Origin: SLRI01 sp964393275
GTDB taxonomy: Bacteria > Pseudomonadota > Alphaproteobacteria > Geminicoccales > Geminicoccaceae
Assembly: GCA_964393275.1 (NCBI GenBank)
Contig: CAYMTA010000012.1
Coordinates: forward strand, 38,943 to 102,942
DNA length: 64,000 bases
Direction: 5' to 3'
In this document: positions 1-9,958 of the stretch, in pieces
Layout: every line of letters begins with the position of its first letter
How positions within the stretch are numbered: the first letter of the stretch is position 1
Notes under the pieces: generated by a model
Told to the model about the DNA's origin: nothing
Database searches by the model: none
What the model saw: the letters and a program-made list of their open reading frames with translations, nothing else
Made by a program: the position numbers and the translations under genes

Positions 1-3000
1 AGGCCGTCATTGGCGCGGTCCTGGGCGTCGTGGTGCGACTCGAAGCTCGCCTTGACATAGGTGCCGATGCCGCCGTTCCACCAGAGGTCGACCGGCGCCT
101 TGAGGATGGCGCTGATCAGCTCGGTGGGTGCCCAGGTGTCGCGCTCGAGGCCGAGCGCCGCCTGGACCTCGGGCGACACCGTGACCGACTTCGCGCGGCG
201 CGAGACGATCTCGCCGCCGGCGCTCAAGAGGCTCCGGTCGTAGTCGTCCCAGGACGAGCGCGGCAGCGCGAACAGGCGCTGGCGCTCGGCGAAGGAGCTC
301 GCCGGGTCGGGGTCCGGGTCGAGGAAGATGTGGCGGTGGTCGAACGCGGCGAGCAGGCGGATCCTGTCCGAGAGCAGCATGCCGTTGCCGAACACGTCGC
401 CCGACATGTCGCCGATGCCGATCACCGTGAAGGGATCGACGGCCGGGTCGAGGCCCATCTCGCGGAAGTGGCGCTTGACCGATTCCCAGGCACCCCGCGC
501 GGTGATGCCCATGCCCTTGTGGTCGTAGCCGGCCGAGCCGCCGGAGGCGAAGGCGTCGTCGAGCCAGAAGCCATAGGAGCGGCTGACCTCGTTGGCGAAG
601 TCGGAGAAGCTGGCCGTGCCCTTGTCGGCGGCGACCACGAGATAGGGGTCGTCGTCGTCGTAGCGGACCACCCGCTCGGGCGGCACGACGCTGCCCTTGA
701 CCTGGTTGTCGGTGATGTCGAGCAGGCCGGAGAGGAAGAGGCGGTAGCAGCGGACCGCCTCGTCGACGATCACCTGCCGCTCGGTCGTCTCGGGCGGCCG
801 CTTGACGTAGAACCCGCCCTTGGCGCCGACCGGGACGATCACGCCGTTCTTGACCATCTGCGCCTTCATCAGGCCCAGCACCTCGGTGCGGAAGTCCTCG
901 CGCCGATCCGACCAGCGCAGGCCGCCGCGCGCCACCTTGCCGCCCCGCATGTGGACGCCCTCGACGGCCGGACCGTAGACGAAGATCTCGTAGGCGGGCC
1001 GGGGCTTGGGCATCTCCGGCACATGCGCCGGATCGAGCTTGAGCGAGAGATAGGGCTTGGCCGAGCCGTCCGCGTTCGGCTGGAAGGCGTTGGTCCGGGT
1101 GGTGGCATGGATCAGGCCGAGATAGCGGCGCAGGATCCGATCCTCGTCGAGGATCGCCACCCCCTCGAGCCCGGCCTTGATGCGCGCCTCGATCTCCAAT
1201 GTCTGGGCCGCGCGATCGCCGGCGAAATCCGGGTCGAAGCGCACATTGAAGAGGGCGACGAGGTCGGCGGCGAGCGCCGGGTTGGTGGTGAAGGTGTTCT
1301 CGATATAGGCTTGGCTGAAGGGCGAGCCGAGCTGCAGGATGTACTTGCAATAGGCGCGCAGCACGACGACGGCGGCGGCATCGAGCCCGGCGGCGAGGAT
1401 CAGCCGGTTGAAGCCGTCGTTCTCGACCGCACCCGACCAGATCCGCTCGAACGCCTCCTGGAAGGCGGCGCGCGAGGCTTCGACATCGACGACGGCGCCG
1501 CTGAACGGCCGCATGTCGAAATCATGCATCGAGAAGAACGTGCCCCTGGCGTTGCGCACCGGGTGCGGCTGCTCGTGCAGCACCCTGAGCCCCATGTTCT
1601 CGAGGATCGGCAGCGCGTCGGAGAGGTGCAGCAGCCGGTCGCGGCGGACCAGCTTGAAGCGCACCGTCGTGGGTTCGTCCTCGAGGCGCCGGTAGAGGGT
1701 CATGCCGAGATGCTCGCCGCCCTCCTGCTCGAGGTGGTCCATGGCCAGGATGTCCGGCACCGCGGCGCGCGGCGCGCTGCGCTCCTGGTAGCCCACCGGG
1801 AAGGCGTGGCCGAAGGCGCGGTAGAGCCGATTGCCTTCCTCCTCGCCCTCGGCCTCGATCAGCGCCGCGTGCAGGCGGTCGGTCCAGCTCTGCGAGAGCT
1901 CCCGGATCTGCCGCTCGAGGGCTTCGACGTCGAGGTCGTCCGGCACGCCGTCCGGGGTGCGGACGATGACCATGATGCGCGAGAGAACGGCTTCGGAGAC
2001 CCGTGCCTGGAATTCGCTGTCGCTGCCGTTGAAGGCGTCGAGCAGGAGGCTCTGCAGCCGCTCGCGGAACGTCGTGTTGTAGCGTTCGCGCGGGATGTAG
2101 ATGAGGCACGAGACGAAGCGGTCGAACGCGTCCTTGCGGACGAAGAGGCGGATCTGCTGGCGATCCTGCAGATAGAGGATCTGCGAGGCGATCTCGAGCA
2201 GCGCGTCCTCGTCGATCTGGAACAGCTCGTCGCGCGGGTAGGTCTCGAGGATGTGGACCAGCGCCTTGCCGGCATGCCCGGTGCGCCCGTGGCCGGCCCG
2301 CTCGATGACCGCGTCGAACTTGCGGCGGAGCAGCGGGATGAAGCGCGGGCTGCGGTTGTAGGCGGCCGAGGTGAACAGCCCGAGGATGCGATGCTCGCCG
2401 ATCACCCGGCCGTCGGCGGCGTAGCGCTTGACGCCGATGAAATCGAGATAGGTCGCCCGATGCACCGTGCTCTTGGTGCTGGCCTTGGTGATGGCCACGG
2501 CCGGCAGCGGATCGGTGGCGCGCAGGCGGGCGGCGAGCGGCATCGCCATGAAGCTCCTGGAGGGCATGCCGTCGTCGTGCGCCCGCATGATGCCGAGGCC
2601 GCTGCCCTTGACCCGGCGCAAAAGAAGCTCCTCGCCGTCGCCTTCGAGGTCGCAGGCCGAGTAGCCGAGGAAGGTGAAGTGGTCGTCGGCGAGCCAGACC
2701 AGGAACGCCTTGATCTCGGCGAAATCGTCGGCCGGCATGTGCTGTGCCGCGGGCTGCAGGTCGGCGAGCACGTCGTCGATCCGCGCGCGCATCGCCCGCC
2801 AGTCCTCGACGGTCTTGCGGACGTCGTCGACGATCCGCAGAAGGTCCCGCTCGAGCTCCTCGCGCACGTCGAGATCGCTCTGGCGATCCATCTCGATGTG
2901 CATGAAGCTCTCGAAGCGGGCATCCGCGGGCGCGCCCTCGCCGCTGCCGATCCATTCCAGCCGGCCGTCCGCGTCGCGTTGCACCGCGAAGATCGGGTGG

Positions 3001-3374
3001 ATGACCAGGTGCATGCCGAAGCCGTGCCGGTTCAGCTCAATCGCCACGCTGTCGACCAGGAAGGGCATGTCGTCGGTGACGATCTCGACCACGGTATGGC
3101 TCGACTGCCAGCCGTGCTGGGCGATGTCGGGATTGTAGACCCGGATCTTGGCGATGCCGGGCTGGCGCTGCCCGGCCTGGCGCAGATGGGCGAGGGCGGC
3201 GCCGTAGAGGTCATCGACATCCCGCGTGAGCAGGTCGGCCGGCGCCACGTCGCGGTAGAAATGCCGGGCGAAGCCCGCCGCGGGCCCGGCCTCGGCGGCG
3301 GTCAGCTTCGTCCTGATCTCGGCGACGACCGCCTCGATCAGCTCCTGCTTGCGCTCCTCGCCCCGCTCCACCAT
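1..3374 (-). CDS. NAD-specific glutamate dehydrogenase, large type (partial, 3' end outside window)
   Basis: This is the N-terminal 1,124 codons of a large NAD-glutamate dehydrogenase; the family is usually about 1,600 residues, so the C-terminus lies beyond position 1. It oxidises glutamate to 2-oxoglutarate and ammonia in the cytoplasm. The first ~700 residues are the regulatory part typical of the family. The catalytic part follows, with ARGGLRWSDRREDFRTEV near residue 810 and the lysine motif PVGAKGGFYVK near 850. The ATG at 3374 follows GGGGAGA, a good ribosome site. It is transcribed away from the SDR upstream of it, which is on the same strand 86 bp away. Long open frames on the opposite strand are GC-rich shadows. 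Confidence 0.95.
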   Translation of the reverse strand, partial: MVERGEERKQELIEAVVAEIRTKLTAAEAGPAAGFARHFYRDVAPADLLTRDVDDLYGAALAHLRQAGQRQPGIAKIRVYNPDIAQHGWQSSHTVVEIVTDDMPFLVDSVAIELNRHGFGMHLVIHPIFAVQRDADGRLEWIGSGEGAPADARFESFMHIEMDRQSDLDVREELERDLLRIVDDVRKTVEDWRAMRARIDDVLADLQPAAQHMPADDFAEIKAFLVWLADDHFTFLGYSACDLEGDGEELLLRRVKGSGLGIMRAHDDGMPSRSFMAMPLAARLRATDPLPAVAITKASTKSTVHRATYLDFIGVKRYAADGRVIGEHRILGLFTSAAYNRSPRFIPLLRRKFDAVIERAGHGRTGHAGKALVHILETYPRDELFQIDEDALLEIASQILYLQDRQQIRLFVRKDAFDRFVSCLIYIPRERYNTTFRERLQSLLLDAFNGSDSEFQARVSEAVLSRIMVIVRTPDGVPDDLDVEALERQIRELSQSWTDRLHAALIEAEGEEEGNRLYRAFGHAFPVGYQERSAPRAAVPDILAMDHLEQEGGEHLGMTLYRRLEDEPTTVRFKLVRRDRLLHLSDALPILENMGLRVLHEQPHPVRNARGTFFSMHDFDMRPFSGAVVDVEASRAAFQEAFERIWSGAVENDGFNRLILAAGLDAAAVVVLRAYCKYILQLGSPFSQAYIENTFTTNPALAADLVALFNVRFDPDFAGDRAAQTLEIEARIKAGLEGVAILDEDRILRRYLGLIHATTRTNAFQPNADGSAKPYLSLKLDPAHVPEMPKPRPAYEIFVYGPAVEGVHMRGGKVARGGLRWSDRREDFRTEVLGLMKAQMVKNGVIVPVGAKGGFYVKRPPETTERQVIVDEAVRCYRLFLSGLLDITDNQVKGSVVPPERVVRYDDDDPYLVVAADKGTASFSDFANEVSRSYGFWLDDAFASGGSAGYDHKGMGITARGAWESVKRHFREMGLDPAVDPFTVIGIGDMSGDVFGNGMLLSDRIRLLAAFDHRHIFLDPDPDPASSFAERQRLFALPRSSWDDYDRSLLSAGGEIVSRRAKSVTVSPEVQAALGLERDTWAPTELISAILKAPVDLWWNGGIGTYVKASFESHHDAQDRANDG

Positions 3375-3460
3375 CTCGCGTCTCCCCGATTCCTGCGGGC
3401 ATCAAACCACAGGTGGCGCGCAATAAGAAGCGCGGCACCTTGCAGCAGCAGCGACTCCCT

Positions 3461-4273
3461 TCAGGCCGGCCAGCCCTGCTCGCCGCCATCGACCCGCAGA
3501 ACCTGGCCCGAGACGAAGGCGCCCATGAGCCCGGCGAAGAGCTCGACGACGCGGGCCACCTCGTCGACCGTGGCGATCCGCTCGAGCGTGCCCGCCTCGA
3601 CCAGCCGCGCCCGGTCGACCGCCCTGGTGCCGAGATAGCGTCCGGTCCGGGTGTCGCCCGGGGCCAGCGAATTGACGGCGATGTCGTGCGGGCGGAGCTC
3701 CTGGGCGAGGCAGCGGGTGTAGTGGACCACGCCCGCCTTGGCCGTGGCGTAGATCGCACCCTGCTCCCGGCCCCTGAAGGCGGCGATCGAGCTGATGGCC
3801 AGGATGCGGCCCCGCCTGCGCTCGATCATCCGCCGCGCCACCGCCCGGCAGACCAGGATGGTCGAGAGCAGGTTGCTGTCGAGCACGGCCCGGACATCCG
3901 CCTCCTCGATATGGACGGCGTCGTTCGGGTCGGGCTTGCCACCGGCCGCGCCGATGTCGCCACCGGCATTGTGGACCAGGATGTCGAGCGGCCCGAGCCG
4001 CTCGATGACGGTGTCGACCACCCGCTCGACGGCCGCCCCGTCGGTCAGGTCGCCGAGCACCGGCAGGGTCGCCACCCCATGCTCGGCGGCGATGGCCGCC
4101 GCGGTCGCCGTCAGCGTCGTGCCCTCGCCATGCTCGGCCGGCCCATGCTCGCGCCGGCCATGCACGCCGATGGCGCAGCCCAGGGCCGCCAGCCGTTCGG
4201 CGAAGGCCCGCCCGAGCCCCCTGCCGGCGCCGGTCACCAGCGCCACCTGCCCCTCGAGCAGCCGCTCCGCCAT
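3461..4273 (-). CDS. SDR family oxidoreductase
   Basis: A 270-residue classical short-chain dehydrogenase/reductase. The Rossmann glycine motif TGAGRGLG sits at residues ~13-20, the NNAG-equivalent is HNAGG near 95, the catalytic serine is in SISSIAAF, and the YATAK motif gives Tyr and Lys. The C-terminal GQVLRVDGG is typical of the family. The substrate cannot be read. The ATG at 4273 follows GGGGGAGGGG. It lies between the glutamate dehydrogenase (same strand) and the divergent oligopeptide importer, so it may share a control region of 276 bp with the importer. Confidence 0.93.
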   Translation of the reverse strand: MAERLLEGQVALVTGAGRGLGRAFAERLAALGCAIGVHGRREHGPAEHGEGTTLTATAAAIAAEHGVATLPVLGDLTDGAAVERVVDTVIERLGPLDILVHNAGGDIGAAGGKPDPNDAVHIEEADVRAVLDSNLLSTILVCRAVARRMIERRRGRILAISSIAAFRGREQGAIYATAKAGVVHYTRCLAQELRPHDIAVNSLAPGDTRTGRYLGTRAVDRARLVEAGTLERIATVDEVARVVELFAGLMGAFVSGQVLRVDGGEQGWPA

Positions 4274-4452
4274 TCCACCCCTCCCCCGTCCGAAGCCCCG
4301 GCCTCGTTGCCGGTGAAACGGCGCTCGGTCAACGATTCCAGCAGGTCGGGGAGCGCCGCTTCCTTGCCTCGGCCCGACATCGCACGGGCCATGGCGGCAC
4401 CCTTTCCTTCGAGGCGACACGGCGATACCCTGTCCGCCGACGGAGGCGCGCC

Positions 4453-4479
4453 TTGCGCTGGAGCGCACCGGGCTATGAT
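4453..4479 (+). promoter_or_regulatory. Candidate sigma70-type promoter of the oligopeptide importer operon
   Basis: TTGCGC (4453-4458) and TATGAT (4474-4479) are separated by 15 bp, or 16 bp if the -35 is shifted by one base. They lie about 70 bp before the binding-protein ATG at 4550, in the only gap between divergent genes. The spacing is shorter than ideal, so this is a suggestion. Confidence 0.4.
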
Positions 4480-4549
4480 TTGCGTTGTGAACCGGCCAAG
4501 GTGGGCGCAAGCATTGGTCACGCTCGTTCATCATCAGGGAGGACTGGTC

Positions 4550-6136
4550 ATGAAATTCGCCGCCGCGCGCAACGGTCTCCTCGTCCTGGCGCTGCTCTTG
4601 GGCACGAGCTCGCTCGCGTCCGCCAATGTCGTGCTGATGCGCGGCAACGACACGGATCCCGCCACCCTCGACCAGCACAAGACCTCGACCGTGTCCGAAT
4701 CGCGTCTGCTGCGCGACCTCTACGAAGGGCTCGTCGTCGAGGACGCCGCGGGCAAGATCATTCCCGGCAGTGCGGCGAGCTGGGAGATCGCCGATGACGG
4801 GCTGACCTACACGTTCCACATGCGCGACGGCGCCAAATGGTCGAACGGCGACCCGGTCACCTCGGACGATTTCCTGTTCACGTTCCGCCGCATCATGAAT
4901 CCCGCGACCGCCGCGGGCTACGCGAGCGTGCTCTTTCCCATCAAGAATGCCGAGGCCGTCGCCAAGGGCGAGCTGCAGGGCGAGGATCTGGGCGTCGCGG
5001 CCCCCGATCCGCAAACGCTGGTGATCACGCTGAACGCGCCGACCCCCTACTTCCTGCAGCTTCTCACCCACCAGACCGGCCTGCCGCTGCACCCCGCGAC
5101 GGTGCAGACCTACGGCGACGCCTTCACCAAGCCCGGCAATCTGGTGTCCAATGGCGCCTACACCCTCCAGAGCTTCGTGCCGAACGACAAGATCGTCATG
5201 AAGAAGAATCCGCAATACCACGGCGCCGACAAGGTGCAGGTCGACGAGGTCCAGTGGATCCCGTTCGAGGATCGCTCCGCCTGCCTGCGCCGCTTCGAGG
5301 CCAACGAGGTGCACATCTGCTCCGACGTGCCGGCCGAGCAGATGAAGTACATGAAGGAGAACCTGCCCCAGGCGCTCAGGATCGCGCCCTATCTCGGGAC
5401 CTACTACCTGCCGGTGAAGGTCACCAAGCCCAAGTTCGCCGATCCGCGGGTGCGCCAGGCGATCTCGATGCTGATCGACCGCGACTTCATCGCCGACGAG
5501 GTCTGGCAGGGCACGATGATCCCGGCCTACGCGCTGGTGCCGCCCGGGATCGACAACTATGTCGAGAATCCGCCCGTGCTCGACTACGCCGAGGCGGACC
5601 TGCTCGACCGTGAGGACGAGGCGGTCGAGCTCCTGGAGGAGGCCGGCGTCGACCCGGCGTCCCTCGAGATCCAGCTCAGCTACAATTCGTCCGAGAACCA
5701 CCGCAACACCATGGCGGCGATCTCGGACATGCTCTCGAATGTCGGCATCAAGTCGTCCCTCAACGAGATGGAGGGCACCGGCTACTTCAACTACCTGCGC
5801 GAGGGCGGCGACTTCGACATCGCGCGCGCCGGCTGGATCGGCGACTACTCCGATCCGCAGAACTTCCTCTACCTCAACGAGACCGGCGTTTCGTTCAACT
5901 ATTCCAGCTGGTCGAACGAGGCTTACGATGCCAAGATGCTCGCCGCGTCCCGGATGACCGATCTCGACGAGCGCGCGAAGCTCCTGGCCGAGGCCGAGCA
6001 GATCTATCTCGACGAGGTCCCGACGATTCCCATCCTGTTCTACTCCTCCCGGGCGCTCGTCTCCGACAAGGTCGCCGGCTACGAGGACAACCTGCTCGAC
6101 CACCACGCGACCCGCTGGCTCAGCCTGAGCCAGTGA
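4550..6136 (+). CDS. Oligopeptide ABC transporter, periplasmic substrate-binding protein (OppA type)
   Basis: A 528-residue SBP family 5 protein that captures peptides or similar ligands in the periplasm. The first ~23 residues form a Sec signal peptide ending SLASA/NV. Family features are the early RGNDTDPATLDQHKTSTVSE segment, DGAKWSNGDPVTSDDF near residue 95, and a C-terminal RWLSLSQ. The ATG at 4550 follows AGGGAGGA; longer upstream readings have no signal peptide. It heads an operon with two permeases and a fused ATPase. A stem-loop between it and the permease gene may allow higher expression of the binding protein. Confidence 0.95.
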   Translation: MKFAAARNGLLVLALLLGTSSLASANVVLMRGNDTDPATLDQHKTSTVSESRLLRDLYEGLVVEDAAGKIIPGSAASWEIADDGLTYTFHMRDGAKWSNGDPVTSDDFLFTFRRIMNPATAAGYASVLFPIKNAEAVAKGELQGEDLGVAAPDPQTLVITLNAPTPYFLQLLTHQTGLPLHPATVQTYGDAFTKPGNLVSNGAYTLQSFVPNDKIVMKKNPQYHGADKVQVDEVQWIPFEDRSACLRRFEANEVHICSDVPAEQMKYMKENLPQALRIAPYLGTYYLPVKVTKPKFADPRVRQAISMLIDRDFIADEVWQGTMIPAYALVPPGIDNYVENPPVLDYAEADLLDREDEAVELLEEAGVDPASLEIQLSYNSSENHRNTMAAISDMLSNVGIKSSLNEMEGTGYFNYLREGGDFDIARAGWIGDYSDPQNFLYLNETGVSFNYSSWSNEAYDAKMLAASRMTDLDERAKLLAEAEQIYLDEVPTIPILFYSSRALVSDKVAGYEDNLLDHHATRWLSLSQ

Positions 6137-6145
6137 GCGGCTGTC

Positions 6146-6171
6146 CGGCGGGCCCGTCCGCGGGTCCGCCG
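6146..6171 (+). repeat. Stem-loop between binding-protein and permease genes
   Basis: CGGCGGGCCCG (6146-6156) pairs with CGGGTCCGCCG (6161-6171) over 11 bp with one G-U pair and a TCCG loop. It starts 10 bp after the oppA-type stop. There is no T-run, so it is more likely an mRNA-protecting or attenuating hairpin like the malE-malF intergenic hairpins than a full terminator. Confidence 0.6.
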
Positions 6172-6194
6172 CTCATCGATCTGGCGGTGGCGCG

Positions 6195-7118
6195 ATGCTG
6201 ACCTACACCCTGCGACGACTGGCGAGCGCCGTCCCCACGGTGTTCATCATCATCACCCTGACGTTCTTCATGATCCGCCTCGCACCCGGCGGGCCGTTCG
6301 ATCTCGAGCGCCCGCTCGACCCGCTGATCATGGCCAACCTCGAGAAGGCCTACAATCTCGACGCGCCGCTCTGGTCGCAGTACCTGACCTATCTCGGCAA
6401 CCTGCTGCACGGCGACCTCGGCCCGAGCTTCACCCGCCGCGACTTCTCCGTGAACGAGCTCTTCGCCGTCGGCATGCCGGTCTCGATCCTGCTCGGCAGC
6501 CTCGCCCTCCTCGCCGCCATCGTCCTCGGCACCCTGCTCGGGGCCTGGGCGGCGCTCAGGCAGAACACCGGCGTCGACTACGCCGTGGTCGGGCTCGCCA
6601 CCTTCGGCATCACCACGCCGACCTTCGTGGTGGCGCCGCTCCTGAGCCTGATCTTCGGCGTGATGCTGGGCATCCTGCCGGCCGGCGGCTGGTCGAACGC
6701 CAACCCGGCCTACTGGGTCCTGCCCATCGTCACCCTGGCGCTGCCGCAGGTGGCGGTGATCGCACGGCTGGTGCGTGGCGCCACCATCGAGGCGCTGCGC
6801 TCGAACCACGTGCGCACCGCGCGGGCCTACGGCCTGCCGACCCGCATCGTGGTCGGCGTGCACGCGCTGCGCGCCGCGATGCTGCCGGCGGTCAGCTATC
6901 TCGGGCCGACCGCGGCGGGGCTGCTCACCGGGTCCGTGGTGGTCGAGACCATCTTCGGCATCCCGGGCATCGGCCGCTACTTCGTGCAGGGTGCCCTCGG
7001 CCGCGACTACACGCTGGTGATGGGCACCGTGGTGGTGATCGCGCTCTTCATCATCGTCTTCAACCTCGTCGTCGATCTCGCCTACGCCTGGCTCGATCCG
7101 CGCGTCCGGTTCGACTGA
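6195..7118 (+). CDS. Oligopeptide ABC transporter permease (OppB type)
   Basis: A 307-residue inner-membrane permease with six predicted helices, the first at residues ~10-30. The cytoplasmic coupling loop contains ARAYGLPTRIVVGVHALRAA, matching the EAA-like motif of OppB/DppB proteins. The short C-terminus ends DLAYAWLDPRVRFD, usual for the family. It forms the transmembrane pore with the next gene. The start ATG at 6195 lies 58 bp after the binding-protein stop, behind a hairpin. Confidence 0.95.
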   Translation: MLTYTLRRLASAVPTVFIIITLTFFMIRLAPGGPFDLERPLDPLIMANLEKAYNLDAPLWSQYLTYLGNLLHGDLGPSFTRRDFSVNELFAVGMPVSILLGSLALLAAIVLGTLLGAWAALRQNTGVDYAVVGLATFGITTPTFVVAPLLSLIFGVMLGILPAGGWSNANPAYWVLPIVTLALPQVAVIARLVRGATIEALRSNHVRTARAYGLPTRIVVGVHALRAAMLPAVSYLGPTAAGLLTGSVVVETIFGIPGIGRYFVQGALGRDYTLVMGTVVVIALFIIVFNLVVDLAYAWLDPRVRFD

Positions 7119-7131
7119 GGGAGAGGATCCG

Positions 7132-8280
7132 ATGGCCGTGCAGTCCGACCTCTACGAGGACATCTCCCCGGTCGCGGGACGCTCGCTCTGGCAGGACGCC
7201 TGGCTGCGGCTGCGCCGCAACCGGGCCGCCGTGGCGAGCATGGTCGTCCTCCTCGCCCTGTGCCTGATCGGCATCTTCGGGCCGCTGGTCTGGCCGCATC
7301 CCTACGACCAGGTCTACCCGAAGTTCGTCCGCGTGCCCGCGAGCCTCGAGGCCTACCCCCGCGCCGACAGCATCCTGCCGGCCTTCGAGGGCCTCCTGAA
7401 GCGCGCCCGGCTCGACCACGGCGAGCCGGCGCTCGACCACGGCGAGCCGGCGCTCGAGGACGGCGAGGTCAAAGTGACGGTGACCTCCGACGAGCCGATC
7501 GACAAGCGCATTCTCCGCTACTTCGAGCGCTCCGATCTCTTCTCCAATCCCCGCCTCGACCTCGCCGACGACCAGCTTTCCGGCACCCTGGCCGTCGACG
7601 TCGAGCAGCTGCATTTCTACTTCGGCACCGACGCCATCGGCCGCGATCTCGCGGCGCGCATCATGATCGGCGTGCGGATCTCGCTCGCCATCGGCATCCT
7701 CGCCTCGATCATGGCGCTCCTGCTCGGGGTCACCTACGGGGCCGTGTCGGGCTATCTCGGCGGCCGGGTCGACAACGTGATGATGCGCGTCGTCGACATC
7801 CTCTACTCGCTGCCGTTCATCTTCTTCGTGATCCTGATGGTGGTGTTCTTCGGCCGCTCGCTGATCATCATCTTCATCGCCATCGGCGCCACCGAATGGC
7901 TCGACATGGCCCGCATCGTGCGCGGCCAGACCCTGAGCCTCAAGCGGCAGGAGTTCGTGCAGGCCGCCGAGGCGCTCGGCGCCACCAAAACCGGCATCCT
8001 CATGCGCCACATCATCCCCAACACGCTCGGGCCCGTCGTGGTGTTCGTCACCCTCCTGGTCCCCAAGGCGATCCTGCTCGAATCGCTCCTCTCCTTCCTC
8101 GGCCTCGGCGTGCAGGACCCGCTGACCTCGCTCGGCCTCCTGATCTCCGAGGGTGCCGCCAACATGCGCGGCGCCCTCTGGCTGCTGATCTGGCCGGCCC
8201 TGACCCTGACGCTGATCCTCTTCGCGCTCAACTTCCTCGGCGACGGCCTGCGCGACAGCCTCGACCCGAAGGATCGCTGA
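7132..8280 (+). CDS. Oligopeptide ABC transporter permease (OppC type) with long periplasmic insert
   Basis: A 382-residue permease, longer than the usual ~300. The extra ~100 residues lie between helix 1 (~residues 30-50) and the FGTDAIGRDLAARI motif near 165, a region that starts VYPKFVRVPASLEAYPR; as I recall, comparable inserts occur in some alphaproteobacterial OppC proteins. Inside the insert a seven-residue unit LDHGEPA occurs twice and then as LEDGE. The coupling loop contains EALGATKTGILMRHIIPN. The start follows GAGGGAGAGGATCCG. It pairs with the OppB-type permease, 13 bp upstream. Confidence 0.94.
   Translation: MAVQSDLYEDISPVAGRSLWQDAWLRLRRNRAAVASMVVLLALCLIGIFGPLVWPHPYDQVYPKFVRVPASLEAYPRADSILPAFEGLLKRARLDHGEPALDHGEPALEDGEVKVTVTSDEPIDKRILRYFERSDLFSNPRLDLADDQLSGTLAVDVEQLHFYFGTDAIGRDLAARIMIGVRISLAIGILASIMALLLGVTYGAVSGYLGGRVDNVMMRVVDILYSLPFIFFVILMVVFFGRSLIIIFIAIGATEWLDMARIVRGQTLSLKRQEFVQAAEALGATKTGILMRHIIPNTLGPVVVFVTLLVPKAILLESLLSFLGLGVQDPLTSLGLLISEGAANMRGALWLLIWPALTLTLILFALNFLGDGLRDSLDPKDR
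7411..7467 (+). repeat. 21-bp in-frame tandem repeat within the OppC-type gene
   Basis: A 21-bp unit beginning CTCGACCACGGCGAG occurs at 7411-7431 and, identically, at 7432-7452. A 15-bp partial copy with one substitution follows at 7453-7467. It encodes LDHGEPA-LDHGEPA-LEDGE in the periplasmic insert. Identity of the two full copies suggests a recent slippage event. Confidence 0.9.
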
Positions 8281-8281
8281 G

Positions 8282-9895
<1,614 letters not shown>

Positions 9896-9929
9896 TGCGG
9901 AGGGAGCCCGGGATCGCGCTTCCGTCCTT

Positions 9930-9958
9930 CGGCCGAGGGTCTCAGAGCCCCTCGGCCG
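9930..9958. repeat. Perfect 10-bp inverted repeat between convergent genes
   Basis: CGGCCGAGGG (9930-9939) and CCCTCGGCCG (9949-9958) flank a 9-base loop in the gap between the convergent ATPase and membrane-domain genes, overlapping the last codons of the latter. A bidirectional terminator is plausible, but no T-run follows on either strand. Confidence 0.5.

Noticed and set aside
30..3638. A 1,202-codon open frame antisense to the glutamate dehydrogenase
   Set aside because: It mirrors a clear conserved gene, has Asp/Val/Arg/Gly-rich shadow composition and no family motif. Long antisense frames are expected at this GC content.
4234..4521. A 95-codon minus-strand frame upstream of the SDR
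   Set aside because: It overlaps the SDR start in another frame and the divergent promoter region, and has no family pattern.
3461..6106. An 881-codon minus-strand frame crossing from the OppA-type gene into the SDR
   Set aside because: Only its last ~270 codons are the real SDR; the rest is antisense to the binding protein, and the SDR has its own start and ribosome site.
9930..9958. Calling the inverted repeat a rho-independent terminator
   Set aside because: The stem is perfect, but neither strand has a T-run after it, so I list it only as an inverted repeat.
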